DNA from: Pelecanus crispus
Taxonomy: Eukaryota; Chordata; Aves; Pelecaniformes; Pelecanidae
Assembly (NCBI RefSeq): GCF_030463565.1
Contig: NC_134662.1
Span: 558,001 to 622,000 of the forward strand
DNA: 64,000 nucleotides
Reading direction: 5' to 3'
Part shown: positions 15,001 to 26,127 of the stretch, piece by piece
Numbering within the stretch: position 1 is the stretch's first letter
How the letters are laid out: each line of letters begins with the position of its first letter
Program-made: the position numbers and the translations under genes
Notes under the pieces: generated by a model
Seen by the model: the letters and a program-made list of their open reading frames with translations, nothing else
Database searches by the model: none
What the model was told of the DNA's origin: nothing

Positions 15001-16480
15001 CTCACATTCTCAGGCTCAATCTCACTCTCACTGCCGGCACAGACCACCTCCCAAAGTGCAAACGTCCAAGCCATTTCTCCCATATGACAGGCCTAAGGCC
15101 TTTGAGCTGTTGCTGGTCCTCACCTTCCCTTGACAGCGCTTTCACAGAAAAACACAATCTGGCCATCTACCCTGCCTTTGACAAACACCACTCCCAACTC
15201 ACATTGTCAGGCTCACTCACGCTCTCACTCTCACTCCCAGCACACACTACCTCCCAAACTGCCAACACCCAAGCGATTTCTGACACACGCTACATCTACG
15301 GGTTTAGAGCTGTTGCTGGTCCTCACCTTCCCTTGACAGCGCTTTCACAGCCAAACACACTCTGGCCATCTGCCCTGCCTTTGCCTCACACCACTCGCAA
15401 CACACATTCTCAGGTTCAATCTCATTCTCACTGCCGGCACAGACCATCTCCCACAGTGCAAACGTCCAAGCCATTTCTCCCATACGATAGGCCTAAGGGC
15501 TTAGAGCTGTTGCTGGTCCTCACCTTCCCTTGACACCGCTTTCACAGACAAACACACTCTGGCCATCTACCCTGGCTTTGCCTCACAGCACTCCCAACAC
15601 ACATTCTCAGCCTCACTCACGCTCTCACTCTCACTCTTGGCACAGACCACTTCCCAAAGTGCCAACACCCAAGCGATTTCTGACACACGCTACATCTAAG
15701 GGCTTAGAGCTGTTGCTGGTCCTCACCTTCCCTTGACACCACTTTCACAGACAAACACACTCTGGCCGTCTGCCTTTGCCTTGCCTCCTAGCACTCCAAA
15801 CACACATTCTCAGGCTCACTCACGCTCGCACTCTCACTCTTGGCACTGACCAACTCCCAAACTGCCAACACCCAAGCGATTTCTTACGCACGCTAAAACG
15901 AAGGGCTTAGAGCTGTTGCTGGTCCTCACCTTCCCTTGACACCGCTTTCACAGACAAACACACTCTGGCCATCTGCCTTTGCCTTGCCTCCCAGCACTCC
16001 CAAAACACTCTCACTCTCGGCACAGACCACCTCCCAAAGTGCCAACACCCAAGCGATTTCTGATGCACGCTACATCTAAGGGCTTAGAGCTGTTGCTGGT
16101 CCTCACCTTCCCTTGACACCGCTTTCACAGACAAACACACTCTTGCCGTCTGCCTTTGCCTTGCCTCCTAGCACTCCAAACACACATTCTCAGGCTCACT
16201 CACGCTCTCACTCTCACTCCCAGCACAGACCAACTCCCAAAGTGCCAACACCCAAGCGATTTCTGCTGCACGCTACATCTAAGGGCTTAGAGCTGTTGCT
16301 GGTCCTCACCTTCCCTTGACACCGCTTTTACAGAGAGACACACTCTGGCCATCTGCCTTTGCCTTGCCTCCCAGCACTCCCAACACACATTCTCAGGTTC
16401 AATCTCACTCTCACTCCCGGCACAAACCAGCTCCCAAAGTGCAATCATCCAAGCCATTTCTCCCATACAATAGCCCGAAG
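1..16480 (+). repeat. Tandem satellite array, monomers of about 177/197/203 bp
   Basis: Head-to-tail monomers fill the whole stretch and run off the left edge. Each begins near CTTCCCTTGACACCGCTTTC and ends near GGGCTTAGAGCTGTTGCTGG. There are three length classes. The roughly 197-bp class carries CCATACGATAGGCCTAAGGG. The roughly 203-bp class carries GCGATTTCTGACACACGCTA. The short class (about 174-177 bp) lacks the ACACATTCTCAGGCTCACTC part. Mean spacing implies about 84 copies. The plus strand is C-rich and stop-poor, which creates 61-74 codon open frames in every monomer on both strands. These start at TTG and stop at the TGA of the next unit, so I do not call them genes. I do not recognise the family. 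Confidence 0.95.
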
Positions 16481-16493
16481 GGCCTATCCTAAG

Positions 16494-16557
16494 GCCTGAT
16501 ACAAGCCAAGATGCTGTTGGCCTTCTTGGCCACGTGGGCACACTGCTGGCTCATGTG
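16494..16557 (-). mobile_element. CR1 LINE fragment
   Basis: About 60 bp matches the CR1 ORF2 C-terminal region (reverse complement reads ...SQQCAHVAKKANSILACI...). It is the same segment as in the longer CR1 copy at 46.6 kb. It sits between the end of the satellite and the start of the next minisatellite. The fragment is too short to date. Confidence 0.75.
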
Positions 16558-17690
16558 TATCACTCTTGGGGTGGTTAACACTAGTGGCCCGTTACCCCTT
16601 GGGCTCATTATCCTTGGTGGCTTAACCCTGGGTAACCGTCGCTTCTTGGGCCTATCACCCTTAGGATGGTTCAACGTTTAGGGGTCATCGCCTCTTTGGC
16701 CCACCACTTTTAGGGTGGTTAACCCTGGTGGCCCATCAGTGTCAGGGTTAATTGCACTTGGGGTGGTGAAACCTGGTTTCCCATCACCTCTTGGGCCCAT
16801 TACCCTTGAGGTGTTTAACCATGGGGGCCCACCAACCCTTGGGCTGATCACCTTTTAGGTTGTTAACTCTGGGGCCCCACTGCCCTGGGTTCCAGCACTC
16901 TTGGTGTGGTTCACTTCAGGGGATATCACCCTTGGGGTGGTTAACCCTGGGGACCCAACACAATTTCGGCCTATGACTTTTGGGTTGGTTAACCCTGTGC
17001 ACCAGTCATCTCACCAGCCCATCACCCATGGGTTGATTAACACTGAGGACTTATCACCCCTAGGCCCCATTATCCTCTGGGTTATTAACCCCTGTGACCA
17101 CCATCCTTGGGGTGGTTAACCCTGGGGGTCTGTCATCCGGGGTCTGTCATCCTTGTTGTCATTAACCTTGGGGGCCCATCAATGCATGGACCCATCACTG
17201 TTGGGTTACTTAACCCTCGGGTTCCCATCACCTCTTTGCCCTCATCACCCTTAAGGTGGTAAACCCCAGGTGGCCATGACCCCAGCGGCCCATAACCCTT
17301 GGAGTGGTTAACCCTGGGGACCCATCATCCCTTGGGCCCATCAGCCTTGGGGTGGGTAACCCTTGGGGCCATCAGCCAAGGCACTCATCACCCTTGGGGT
17401 GGTTTACTAGGAGGCACAGCACACATAGGGTTTTTAACCTTGGAGGCCCATCACCATGGGGGTCTATCAGCCAAGGGGTGGTGAACTTGCTTTCCAGTCA
17501 CCTCTTGGGTCTATCACCCTTTGGCTTCTCAACCCCAACCAACCCCAGGGGCCCATCACCCATGGAGTTCTTAACCCTGGGGGCCCATCACATCTTTGGC
17601 ACATTACCCTTGGAGTGGTTAACCCTGGGGGCCCATCAGTGAGGGGGGCCATCACCCTTGGCTTGGTTAACCTTGAGACCCATCAGTGGC
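16558..17690. repeat. Minisatellite with GGTTAACC-bearing units
   Basis: Degenerate units of roughly 50-65 bp contain variants of CCCATCACCCTTGGGGTGGTTAACCCTGGGG. The palindrome GGTTAACC recurs about every unit. Open frames across it are low-complexity by-products. It lies between the CR1 scrap and the 3-prime flank of the ADPRH-like gene. Confidence 0.85.
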
Positions 17691-18131
17691 AAGGACAGGA
17701 CAAGAGACACAGGGCACAAACCTAGACACAGCTTGACTTGGGAGGACACGTTTTTTACTGTGGGGGTGACTGAGGCTCCTTGGGGAGCTTCTGGGGTCTC
17801 TAACTGTGGAAGGATAAAAGGCCACCTGGATGTGGCTACGGTGGTCTCCCTGGTGCTTGCCTGAGCCTCCCAGCACCCCCTGAAGGGCCATGCTTCCCCA
17901 CAGGGTCTCCTGGGGGCCTTCCTGAGCACCCCAGGACCCAGTGAAGTTCCCTGCAGCCCCCCCAGAGACCCTCCTGACCCCTCCTGCCCCACGACCCCGT
18001 GAAGGTCACAGCTGACCCCCAGGGACTCTCCCAAGCCCCCCCCCACCCCGACCCCATGAAGGTCTCTGCTCCACCCTGGGGACCCACAGGGGCTTTCCTG
18101 GGAGGGGGACAGCAGGTGACACAGTAGGGGC
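17691..18131. other. 3-prime flank of the ADPRH-like gene, no gene seen
   Basis: G/C-rich unique-looking sequence downstream of the minus-strand ADPRH-like stop codon. No canonical AATAAA was noticed on the minus strand, so the transcript end is not placed. Confidence 0.4.
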
Positions 18132-21100
18132 TCAGCATCTCCCCCAGGCCAGTGCATGGAGGCGGTGGGCAGCATCGCACAGCTGCCCATGGTGCTCAAG
18201 GCAGCAGTGCAGCCCAGGTGGGACAGATGCCAGCCCCGCCCCCACAGTCCCCAGCACCCAGCAGCAATGGTCCCCGTTGAATCGCTGTTCCCACCATGCA
18301 GCACCCCCCGGTACAGAGGTCCTCCCAGCATCTGCCGGCTGCCAGCAGGGCCTCCAGGGCCACCATGGGCACGTCATGGCCGCTGCGGCCTGGCCACCCC
18401 TCCAGCACCCAGCCCAGGTATGCCGCATCCTGCTCGGCTGGTGACAGAAGGGATGGCACCCATGGTGGGCCATGACCCTCCAGAAGCCCCCAGGATTCCA
18501 GGTACCTGCGAGGACATGGGGACATTGAGGTCACTGGGAACACTGGAATCATTGAGGACATGGGGACACTGGGGTCACTGGGGATATTGGGGTCACCAGG
18601 GACACCGGGGTCACCAGGGACACTTGGAGACATTGGGGTCATTGGTGTCACCAGTGACAACAGGGTAACCAGTGACACTGAGGGGCACTGGGCTGCAGCT
18701 CTCCAGCAGAGAGTGCTTTGCGGGCACCAGTGACACCAGTGACCCCCTGAGCCCCTCCCAGTGTCCTCACCAACCCCTCCCAGTGCTCCCAGTGACCCCA
18801 CAGAACCCTCCCAGTACCCCTTCACCGGTGCCAGGTGTCCCTGAAGAAGGGCCAGGCAGCAGTATTGTCACCCACGGCCACCCCGGCACCCTCCACGTAG
18901 TCCCATGCAAGGGGCAGGACCCACAGCAGCTTGGACCCCCCAGCGCTCTGGGCCCATCCCCCGAGCCCCCAGAGTGGGCCACCGCCAGAGTGCCGAGGTA
19001 CCCTGTGGGGACAGGGGTTTCAGGGGCGCCCCAGTGTCCCCTCCTCCCCATCCCCCAAGGCCTGACACCCACCAGTGGGGTGGTGGTGGGTCATGCGTCC
19101 ACTCTCGATGCTCACCCGGATCAGCATCGGCAGCTCCCAGGCATGCAGGTACCTGCATTGGCATCAGCCCTGTCCCCATCCTCCCCTGTCCCCTCCCTGT
19201 CCCCCTATCCCCAGCCTCGTCCCTATGCCCATCATGCCACCCTTGTCCCCACCGTCCTTATCGCTGTTGTCCCCATCCCCCCTGGCCCTGCCACCTCCAT
19301 GTCCCCCTCTCATCTGCCCTGTGACCCCTATGTCCCCTCCTCCCTATTGCTGTCCTCCGTCCCTAGGGCTCCCTGTCCCCACTCCCCCAGCTCAGACATC
19401 CCCGCCCCCCCCCCCCACATCCCCACTGTTCCCGGCCTCCCAGCACCAGCACCAGCACCAGAATATTCCCAATCCACGGTCCTTGTCCTCTCTAGCTCCA
19501 ACACCCCCATGTCCCCGTTCTCCTCTGTGTCCCCATTCCCCCACCTTTTACACCCCCATGTCCCTGTTACCCCATCACCCCATGTCCCCTTCCCTCCAGC
19601 TCTGACACCCTCACGTCCCTATCCCCCAAGCTCTGACACCCCCGTGTCCCCATCCCTATGTCCTCCCCATCCCCCCTTGTCCCTGTCTCCCCATGTCCCC
19701 ACCCCCCCAGGTCTGACAGCCTTGTGTCCCCAGCCCTGTCCCCTCCGTGTCCCTCTCTCTTCCAGCTCTGACACCCCTGTGTCTCCAGCCCTGACACCTT
19801 CCTGTCCCCATCCCTCCAGCTCTGACATTCCCATGTCCCCATCCCCATCCTGTCCCTGTGCCCCCAGCTCTGATACCTCCATCCCTCCCGTCCCCATGTG
19901 ACCCCCCATGTCCCCATCCCCCCCCACCACTGTCCTTTCCTGTGTCCCTGGCCCTACCTGAGGCCGATGGCCAGGCTACGCATGGCAGCCCCACAGCCAG
20001 TGCTGGTGGGGTTGAAGGGGATGCGATAGCCCTCGGGCTCCCCGGGCCGCAGCTGTGAGGTGCCTGGGGGGGTCGGGGGCGTGAGACCCTTGGACCCCAC
20101 TCACCCAGCATGCTGGTGGGCCCCAGCTTGCAGCCCTCCATGTCACCCATGGCGGCCACGTAGCGGCGAGCCAGCTCCTGCAGGAGGGGTTCCCCCTCCA
20201 GGACTGGGGGGATGGTACTGAAGACCCCCCTGGGTCACCCAAACTGGAGGGGAGGTAAAGGCCCCATGCACCCCTCAAAACTCAAAGGGAAGATGACACC
20301 CCCCATGGACTCCCAAAAATGGAGGGAAAAGGGGACACCTCCCATGGACCCCCCAAAACTAAAGCGAAAGGGTGACACCCCCCCATGGATGCCGCAGTAC
20401 TGAAGGGAAAAGGGGACACCACCCATGGGTGCCAACACTGGAGGGGAAGGGTGACATCCCCCATGCACACCCCCAACAGGAGGGGAAGTGGGACAGCATC
20501 CACAAACATCCCAAAAGTCAAGAGAAATGGGCAATCCTCCTGAGCACCCCAAATCAGGTGCGAAAGGGATAACCATCCCCTCCGGGCCCCCAAAATTGAG
20601 AGGGGGAAATGAGCTCTCCCCCAACACCCAGCACAGGAGGAAAGGGAACACAAATTCCCATAAACTGTGGGGAAAAATAGGACACACACACCCCTCCGAG
20701 GGGAAATGGGGACACCCCCCGAATTTTTTTTTGGGGGGGGAAATAGGGAGCCTCCCTGGAGGTCCTAAAAGGGAGGTGGAATTAGGATGCCCCCAAACCC
20801 CCTACAGGGCTGGCTGGGGACCCCCAAAAGCCCCTCCCAGGGACCCTCCAGTCTGGGTCAGGTGTATAACGGGGACCCCTGAACACCCTCAGGAACCCCC
20901 CTAAGCAGCTCAGAGGTATAACAGGGACCCCAAAACCTCCCCAGAGACCCCCCACATACAGCCCAGGGGCACAAAGGGGACCCCCAACACCACCCCAGAC
21001 CCCCACCATGCAGCCCAAGGCATACAGCAGGGACCTCCAACCCCCGCCCCAGGGAACCCGCATGCAGCCCAGGGGTATAATAGGGACACCCCACCCCCTG

Positions 21101-21520
21101 GAACACTCCACTGTGGGCCCTGGGGTACAATGGGGACGCCATCCCCTGGGGACTCTCCCCTGCGTCTGTGGGGTGCAATGGAGACCCCTGCCGCCCCCCC
21201 CCCCCCCCCAACCTGTGGCCAGGCCCTCAGCAGTCGCAAGGTGGAGGACGGTGTCATCACTGACAGGCTGCTCGGGGGGCTCGAGGGTGATGGCCTCCAG
21301 CACCCCCAGCTCAGCCAGCTCGGCGTGGATCTGGGGTCCCGAGGTGCAATACTCCCAGCAGCCCCCCCAGTACCCAAGCGCATCCCCCACCCTGCTCAGC
21401 ACCATGGCCGCTTCATAAGCTTCCACCGAGGGCACCCTGGGGGAAACAGCGGGGCTTCAGGGGGGAGCCAACGGTGGGGGGTATGCCGGGAGCCCCCAGA
21501 GGCACTCACGTCTCCTCCAT
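18132..21520 (-). CDS. ADPRH: ADP-ribosylarginine hydrolase-like gene, seven coding exons, three apparent one-base deletions
   Basis: Members of this family remove ADP-ribose from arginine on proteins, using Mg ions held by acidic residues. Coding exons on the minus strand: 21520-21510, 21436-21213, 20203-20105, 20063-19958, 19152-19073, 19002-18826 and 18505-18132 (stop TGA 18134-18132). All borders are AG/GT and phases agree. Recognised blocks include [66 protein letters not shown] and HGGNSDSTG. The start ATG (21520-21518) gives [17 protein letters not shown] across intron 1. Three positions each look one base short: one in exon 6 after GYLGTLAVA, one in exon 7 after WEDLC, and one in a G run after the HGGNSDSTG block. 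Counting them, the length is 357 codons plus stop, the same as mammalian ADPRH. They could be assembly indels or early pseudogene decay. The first Asp of the usual GGDSDST block is Asn here. ADPRHL1 is less likely because SDDT and MTHHHPTG follow ADPRH. Confidence 0.85.
18510..18680. repeat. Minisatellite in ADPRH-like intron 6
   Basis: Short units of about 15-24 bp built on GGGGACACTGGGGTCACTGG, located between exons 6 and 7. Confidence 0.7.
19155..19950. repeat. C-rich minisatellite in ADPRH-like intron 4
   Basis: Degenerate C-rich units such as CCCCAGCTCTGACACCCCC and TGTCCCCATCC recur throughout this intron. The long plus-strand open frame across this region is antisense low-complexity sequence. 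Confidence 0.7.
20215..20790. repeat. Minisatellite in ADPRH-like intron 2 (first family)
   Basis: Units of about 38-45 bp contain GGGGAAAGGGGACACCCCCCATGGA and similar. It lies immediately upstream of exon 3 in gene orientation. Confidence 0.7.
20800..21180. repeat. Minisatellite in ADPRH-like intron 2 (second family)
   Basis: Units of roughly 55-60 bp contain CATGCAGCCCAGGGGTATAA and AGGGACCCCC motifs. Part of it (20,954 to about 21,044) reappears at 25,938-26,030. Confidence 0.75.
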
Positions 21521-21559
21521 TGCGGTAGCAGCTGCGGAAGCCCATCAGGTCCGGGGCAT

Positions 21560-23590
21560 GGGGCCAGTGCTGGCCAGGGGCCCTTAAGGAGGATGAGGAC
21601 ACCCCAGGGGCTGGGGGTGGGGATGGGGGCACTGTCCCCATGGCGATGGGGATGAGTGGTGAGGAACCCCAGGGCCTCTGTCCCTGGGGGGTGGCAGGGA
21701 GGGAAAAGGCTCCAGGGGAGCCCAAAAGGCACTGGGAGGGGACTGGGGGTCTCCAGGGAGCACCCAGAGGGGCATGGAGGGACATGGATGGGGGCATACC
21801 CAAAGAAGGCTGGGGGACACCCAAGAGGGAGACAGGGGACACCGAAAGGGGCCTGAGGGCTACCCAAAGGTGCATGGAGGCACATGGGAGGGGCATCTGA
21901 AGGGGCACACGGGCAGCACCCAAAAGGGCTGGGAGGGACACCCAGAGTGGACAGAGGCCTCAAAAGAATTTGGGGCACAGAGGGATGGGGGCAGGGCACC
22001 TCCAAACCCCATGAGTCTCAGCTACAACAGACACAGGGCACCATGAACCTACGGGTGATGGCCGTGAGAAGGCACCCAGGGTCAGAACAAGGGCCAAGAA
22101 CCGCAAAACCCCACGGGTAATGGCCCAGACAGGCACAGGGCACACCAAACCCAGCGGATCAGGTCCAGAACAGGAGCAGGGCACCCCCAAGCCAAGTTGG
22201 TCCTGAAAAGAGAGGGGGCCAGAAAACCCCACAGCTCAAGGTTCAGGGGCAGGGACCCCCAAAATACCTCAGATCAGGGCCAGTATAGGGGCAGAGTACC
22301 CCCAAACCGCACTTGTAGTGGCCAAGATAGGGGTAGAGAACCCCAAACCTCGCAGGCCAGGGCCATGACAGGGACAAGGCAGCTTGACATCCCTGTGGGT
22401 CATGGCCAGGTCAGGGGCCCCAAACCCCACGGATCACAGCCAATACAGAGACCGGGCACCCCCAAAAGACTGTGGATCAGGGCCAGGACAGAGACAGGGA
22501 AACCCAAAAATCCATGGGTCAACCCCAAAACCTCATGGGTCAGGTCCAGGACAGGGACAGGGCACCCCCAAACTCTGTGGGTCAGGGCAGTGAAAGGGCA
22601 GGGCACCCCCAAAGACCATGAGTCACAGGGACGGTACAGGACAGGGGCAGGGTAGCCAAAATCCAGTGCATGAGGGCAGGACAAGCAAAGGTCACCTCCA
22701 AGCCCTGACCGTTTTGGCCAGGCCATGGGATGGGCACCCCCAAACATTGCTGATCAAGGCAAGGGCAGGGACAAGGCACCCTCAAATCCCCCGGGTCATG
22801 GTCAGCACAGGGGCAGGGCCTTCCCAAAACCCCACGTGTCAGGGCCAGGACAGAGGCATGGCACCACAAACCCCCTGGGTCAGGGCCAGGAAAGGGGCAC
22901 AGCACTCCGAAAACTTGCAGGTTAGGGCCAAAACAGGGGCAGGGTACCCCCAAACGTCATGAGTCAGGGAAATGAAAGGGGCAAGGCACTCCCTACCCTA
23001 CAGGTCTGGGCCAGGTCAGTGGCAGGACACCCCAAAACCCCATGGCTCAGCATCAGGAGACAGTCTGGGCACCCCATGAGTCACGGACCAGACAGGGACA
23101 GGGCACCCCAAACTCTGTGGATCACAGCCAATACAGGGGCTGGGCAGCCCCAGACTCTGCATGTCAGGACCAGAGCAGGGGTGGGCAGACACCCCCAGAC
23201 ACTGCAGTTCTATGCCAAGACAGGGCAAGGGCCACCACAAATCCTGCAGGTGATGGCCTAGAAAGGGGCAGTGCACCCTAAATTCCAGTGAGTCTCAGCA
23301 GCAGCAGGGAAAGGGCACCCCCAAGCCCCCCATGAAAGGGCCAGTACCAGGCCAGGGCACCCCAAAACCCCATGAGTCAGGGCCAGGACAGGGGCAGGGC
23401 ACCTCCAGACCCCAAGGGTCTTGGCCAGCACAGGGGCAGGGCACCCTCAAACCCCACATGTCAGGGCCAGGATCAGGGTCAGGTCACCTGCAAACTCTGC
23501 AGGTCGTTCCCTGGACAGGGGAAGGGACAGGCACCCCCACGCCCCATGGGTGCCAGCCAGAGCAAGGAAGGGTGCCACCAACCCTTTTGG
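21560..23590. repeat. Long GC-rich minisatellites 5-prime of the ADPRH-like gene
   Basis: 21,600-21,960 has units with GGGGACACCCAAAGGGGC-like sequence. From about 21,970 to 23,560, units of about 42-48 bp carry CAGGGCCAGGACAGGGGCAG then GGCACCCCCAAACCCCATG. Open frames are by-products of the repeat. No separate promoter is visible for the ADPRH-like gene. Confidence 0.8.
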
Positions 23591-23599
23591 CGCCTTTGC

Positions 23600-24060
23600 A
23601 GGTGCTTTTGTTTTCACTTGCAGCTCAGTGTCTGAGACAGCAGAATCAAGCTCTTGACAGTCACAGGTTCTTGTTACATCACGTGTGGCTGAGTAGCAAA
23701 TGATGCAGGGTCAGGCCTCTGGCTCATGCAGCTGCTTATGATGTCAGTGCTGGCTGAGGAGCAGCTTTGACAGGACCAGGTCCTCAATTTGTTGCATGTG
23801 CTTGTGATGTCACTCAAGGCTGGGTAGCTGATAAGGCAGGATGAGGCCCTGGATTGCGCAGATGCTTGTGATGTCATGTGTGGCTTAGTGGCCGATAGGG
23901 CAGAACCAAGCACCTCGCATCTGGAAGTACTTTAGAGTAGTCACTTGAGTCACATCAACTGCTATGGCAGGGTCAGGCCCCTGACGTGCAGGTGCTTTTG
24001 ACGTCTGTGACTGTTCATTCAACTCCTGCTCCAACTTTGTCTAACACAGCTCATGCTAAG
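23600..24060. repeat. Minisatellite with GCTTGTGATGTCA units
   Basis: About five units of roughly 80 bp contain GCAGGTGCTTGTGATGTCA, TGGCTGAGTAGC and CAGGGTCAGGCC. The same family occurs in opposite orientation at 41,140-41,520. Confidence 0.75.
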
Positions 24061-24149
24061 GCCTCACGGGTGCTGGCAGCAGCACCATTAGGGCAAAGCA
24101 GGAGCACCACGTAGGCAGGACAGGTAGCCAGAAAGAGCCAAAAGGGTGC

Positions 24150-25269
24150 ATTGGGTTTGCATGGCAAGACTGTGGTAGCAAGGGGGCTACAGGGGTGGCT
24201 TCTGTGAGAAGATGCCAGAAGCTGCTCCCAGGTCCAACAGAGCCAATGCCAGCCAGCTCTAAGACAGACCCACCACTGGCCAAGGCTGAGCCAACCAGCG
24301 ACGACGGTCATGCCTTTGTGATAAGATATTTAAGAAGGGGGGGAAAAAACTGCTGCGCAACAGCAGCCAGAGGGAGGAGTGAGAACACGTGAAAGAAACA
24401 ACTCTGCAGACCCCAAGGTCAGTGAAGGAGGGGGAGGAGGCGCTCCAGGCGCGGAGCAGAGATTCCCCTGCAGCCCCTGGTACAGCCCATGGTGAGGCAG
24501 GCTGTCCCCCTGCACCCATGGAGGCCCACGGTGCAGCAGATATCCACCTGCAGCCCATGGAGGACCCCCTGCCGGGGCAGGGGGATGTGCCTGAAGGAGG
24601 CTGTGACCCCGTGAGAAGTCCACGCTGGAGCAGGCTCCTGGCAGGAGCTGTGGCCCCGTGGAGAGAGGAGCCCAGGCTGGAGCAGGTTTGCTGGCAGGGC
24701 TTGTGACCCCGCAGGGGACCCACACTGGAGCAGTCTGCTCCTGAAGGGCTGCACCCCATGGAAGGGACCCACGCTGGAGCAGTTCATGAAGAACTGCAGC
24801 TTGTGGGAAGGACCCACGTTGGAGAAGTTTGTGGAGAACTGTCTCCTGTAGGGGGGACCCCACGCTGGAGCAGGGGAAGACTGTGAGGAGTCCTCCCCTG
24901 CGGAGGAAGGAGTGGCAGAGACAACGCATGATGAACTGACCATTCCCCATCCCCCTGCACCACTCGGGGGAAGGAGCAGAGAAAATTGGGAATGAAGTTG
25001 AGCCTGGAAAGAAGGGAGGGGTTGGGGGAAGGTGTTTTAAGATTTGGTTTTATTTCTCATTACCCTACTCTAGTTTGATTGGCAATAAATTAATTTCCCT
25101 GAGTCGAGTCTGTCCAGCCCGTGATGGTAATTGCCGAGTAATCTCTCCCTGCCCTTACCTCAACCCATGAGCTTTTTGTAGTATTTTCTCTCCCCCATCA
25201 CGCTGAGGAGGGGAGTGATAGAGCAGCTTTTGTGGGCACTTGGCAACCAGCTAGGGTCAACCCACCACA
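24150..25269 (+). mobile_element. Solo LTR of an avian endogenous retrovirus
   Basis: The sequence resembles a common bird LTR. A TATTTAAG promoter-like box lies near 24,328, followed by a G/C-rich body with repeated CCCACGCTGGAGCAG, an AATAAA signal near 25,085 and the terminus ...CAACCCACCACA. No internal retroviral genes adjoin it. The left edge is approximate. It is an old fossil of moderate divergence. Confidence 0.65.
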
Positions 25270-25329
25270 AAAGAAGTCACTGAATTCAGCGGATATGAGT
25301 GGAATGAAGAAGGTAAGGACCAAGGAGAC

Positions 25330-25635
25330 AATTCCAAGAGAACATAGTAAATTCAGTAGGTGGCCAGCCCAGCAACAGTGAATCAAGAGACCACTGACCA
25401 GAATTAAGTGATTGCACTTGCGGTTGGACTTGGGAGTCGGATGATGGGTGGTACGGGTATAACTGAGAGGTGTGAACTGGGGTAGGGGTCCCTCTCTGGA
25501 GGCACCCAGCTCGAGCTGTAACCTAAGAACTAATAAAAGACTAATTGGAAACCTTCACTCAGGCTTTGTGTTCTCAGCAACATCCTAGGCTTGGACCCTG
25601 TCATGGTGGCCAGGCATGTGTAAATCCGTAACAGT
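25330..25635 (+). mobile_element. Possible LTR 3-prime fragment
   Basis: An AATAAA signal near 25,533 is followed by a U5-like tail ending ATCCGTAACA. This is the layout of an LTR end. The family is not identified and the left edge is uncertain. Confidence 0.35.
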
Positions 25636-25639
25636 ACAG

Positions 25640-25935
25640 ATGGAGAGAGAAACTGGAGAGTGAACAGGACAGAGAGGACTAAGAAATAAAAAGAGGGTCA
25701 GATCTGGGCAAAGAGACCGAGAAGGGGAAAAAAGCAGCAATGAGATGGAGGAAGAGGAAAAGAGGGCTGAGAAGCATGAAACAGGGAGAGAGAAGAAATA
25801 AAAGGTAGAGCCAGCTGGACAGGGTTGTAGAGCAAGAACCAATGTGATAGGCAGCAGGACAGCAAAATAAAGACAGAAAAGATGGGGACAGGAAGTAGGA
25901 CAGAGGGAAAGAGAGGAAGAAAGGGACAGGGAGCA
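25640..25935. repeat. Purine-rich (GA-rich) low-complexity tract
   Basis: Nearly all purine on the plus strand (AGAGAGAAACTGGAGAG, GAGGAAGAGGAAAAGAG). Minus-strand open frames here are pyrimidine-rich by-products. Confidence 0.65.
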
Positions 25936-25937
25936 GG

Positions 25938-26030
25938 ACATACAGCCCAGGGGCACAAAGGGGACCCCCAACACCACCCCAGTCCCCCACCATGCAGCCC
26001 AAGGCATACAACAGGGACATCCAACCTCTG
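25938..26030 (+). repeat. Dispersed copy of ADPRH-like intron 2 sequence
   Basis: About 90 bp is nearly identical, with only a few differences, to 20,954-21,044 in the same orientation. Shared landmarks are ACATACAGCCCAGGGGCACA and CATGCAGCCCAAGGCATACA. Confidence 0.85.
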
Positions 26031-26127
26031 CCAATTGAACATAGTGGTGCGCCGTGCTCGCTTGGCTGCTTACACTTCCAACCCTCCATGTCACTGTCAC
26101 AATCGGCAGAGCCCTGCTCCGACACTG

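Noticed and set aside
14-16319. Dozens of 61-90 codon open frames, one or two per satellite monomer, on both strands
   Set aside because: They start at TTG or similar, end at the TGA in the next monomer, shift frame with monomer length and track the repeat exactly. They are by-products of a stop-poor C-rich satellite.
1-16480. Regular repeats suggesting a CRISPR array
   Set aside because: Whole monomers repeat without short conserved repeats and unique spacers, and the host is a vertebrate.
18672-19901. 409-codon plus-strand open frame, proline/serine rich
   Set aside because: It is antisense to ADPRH-like exons and crosses intronic minisatellites. It is low-complexity with no initiation context or family.
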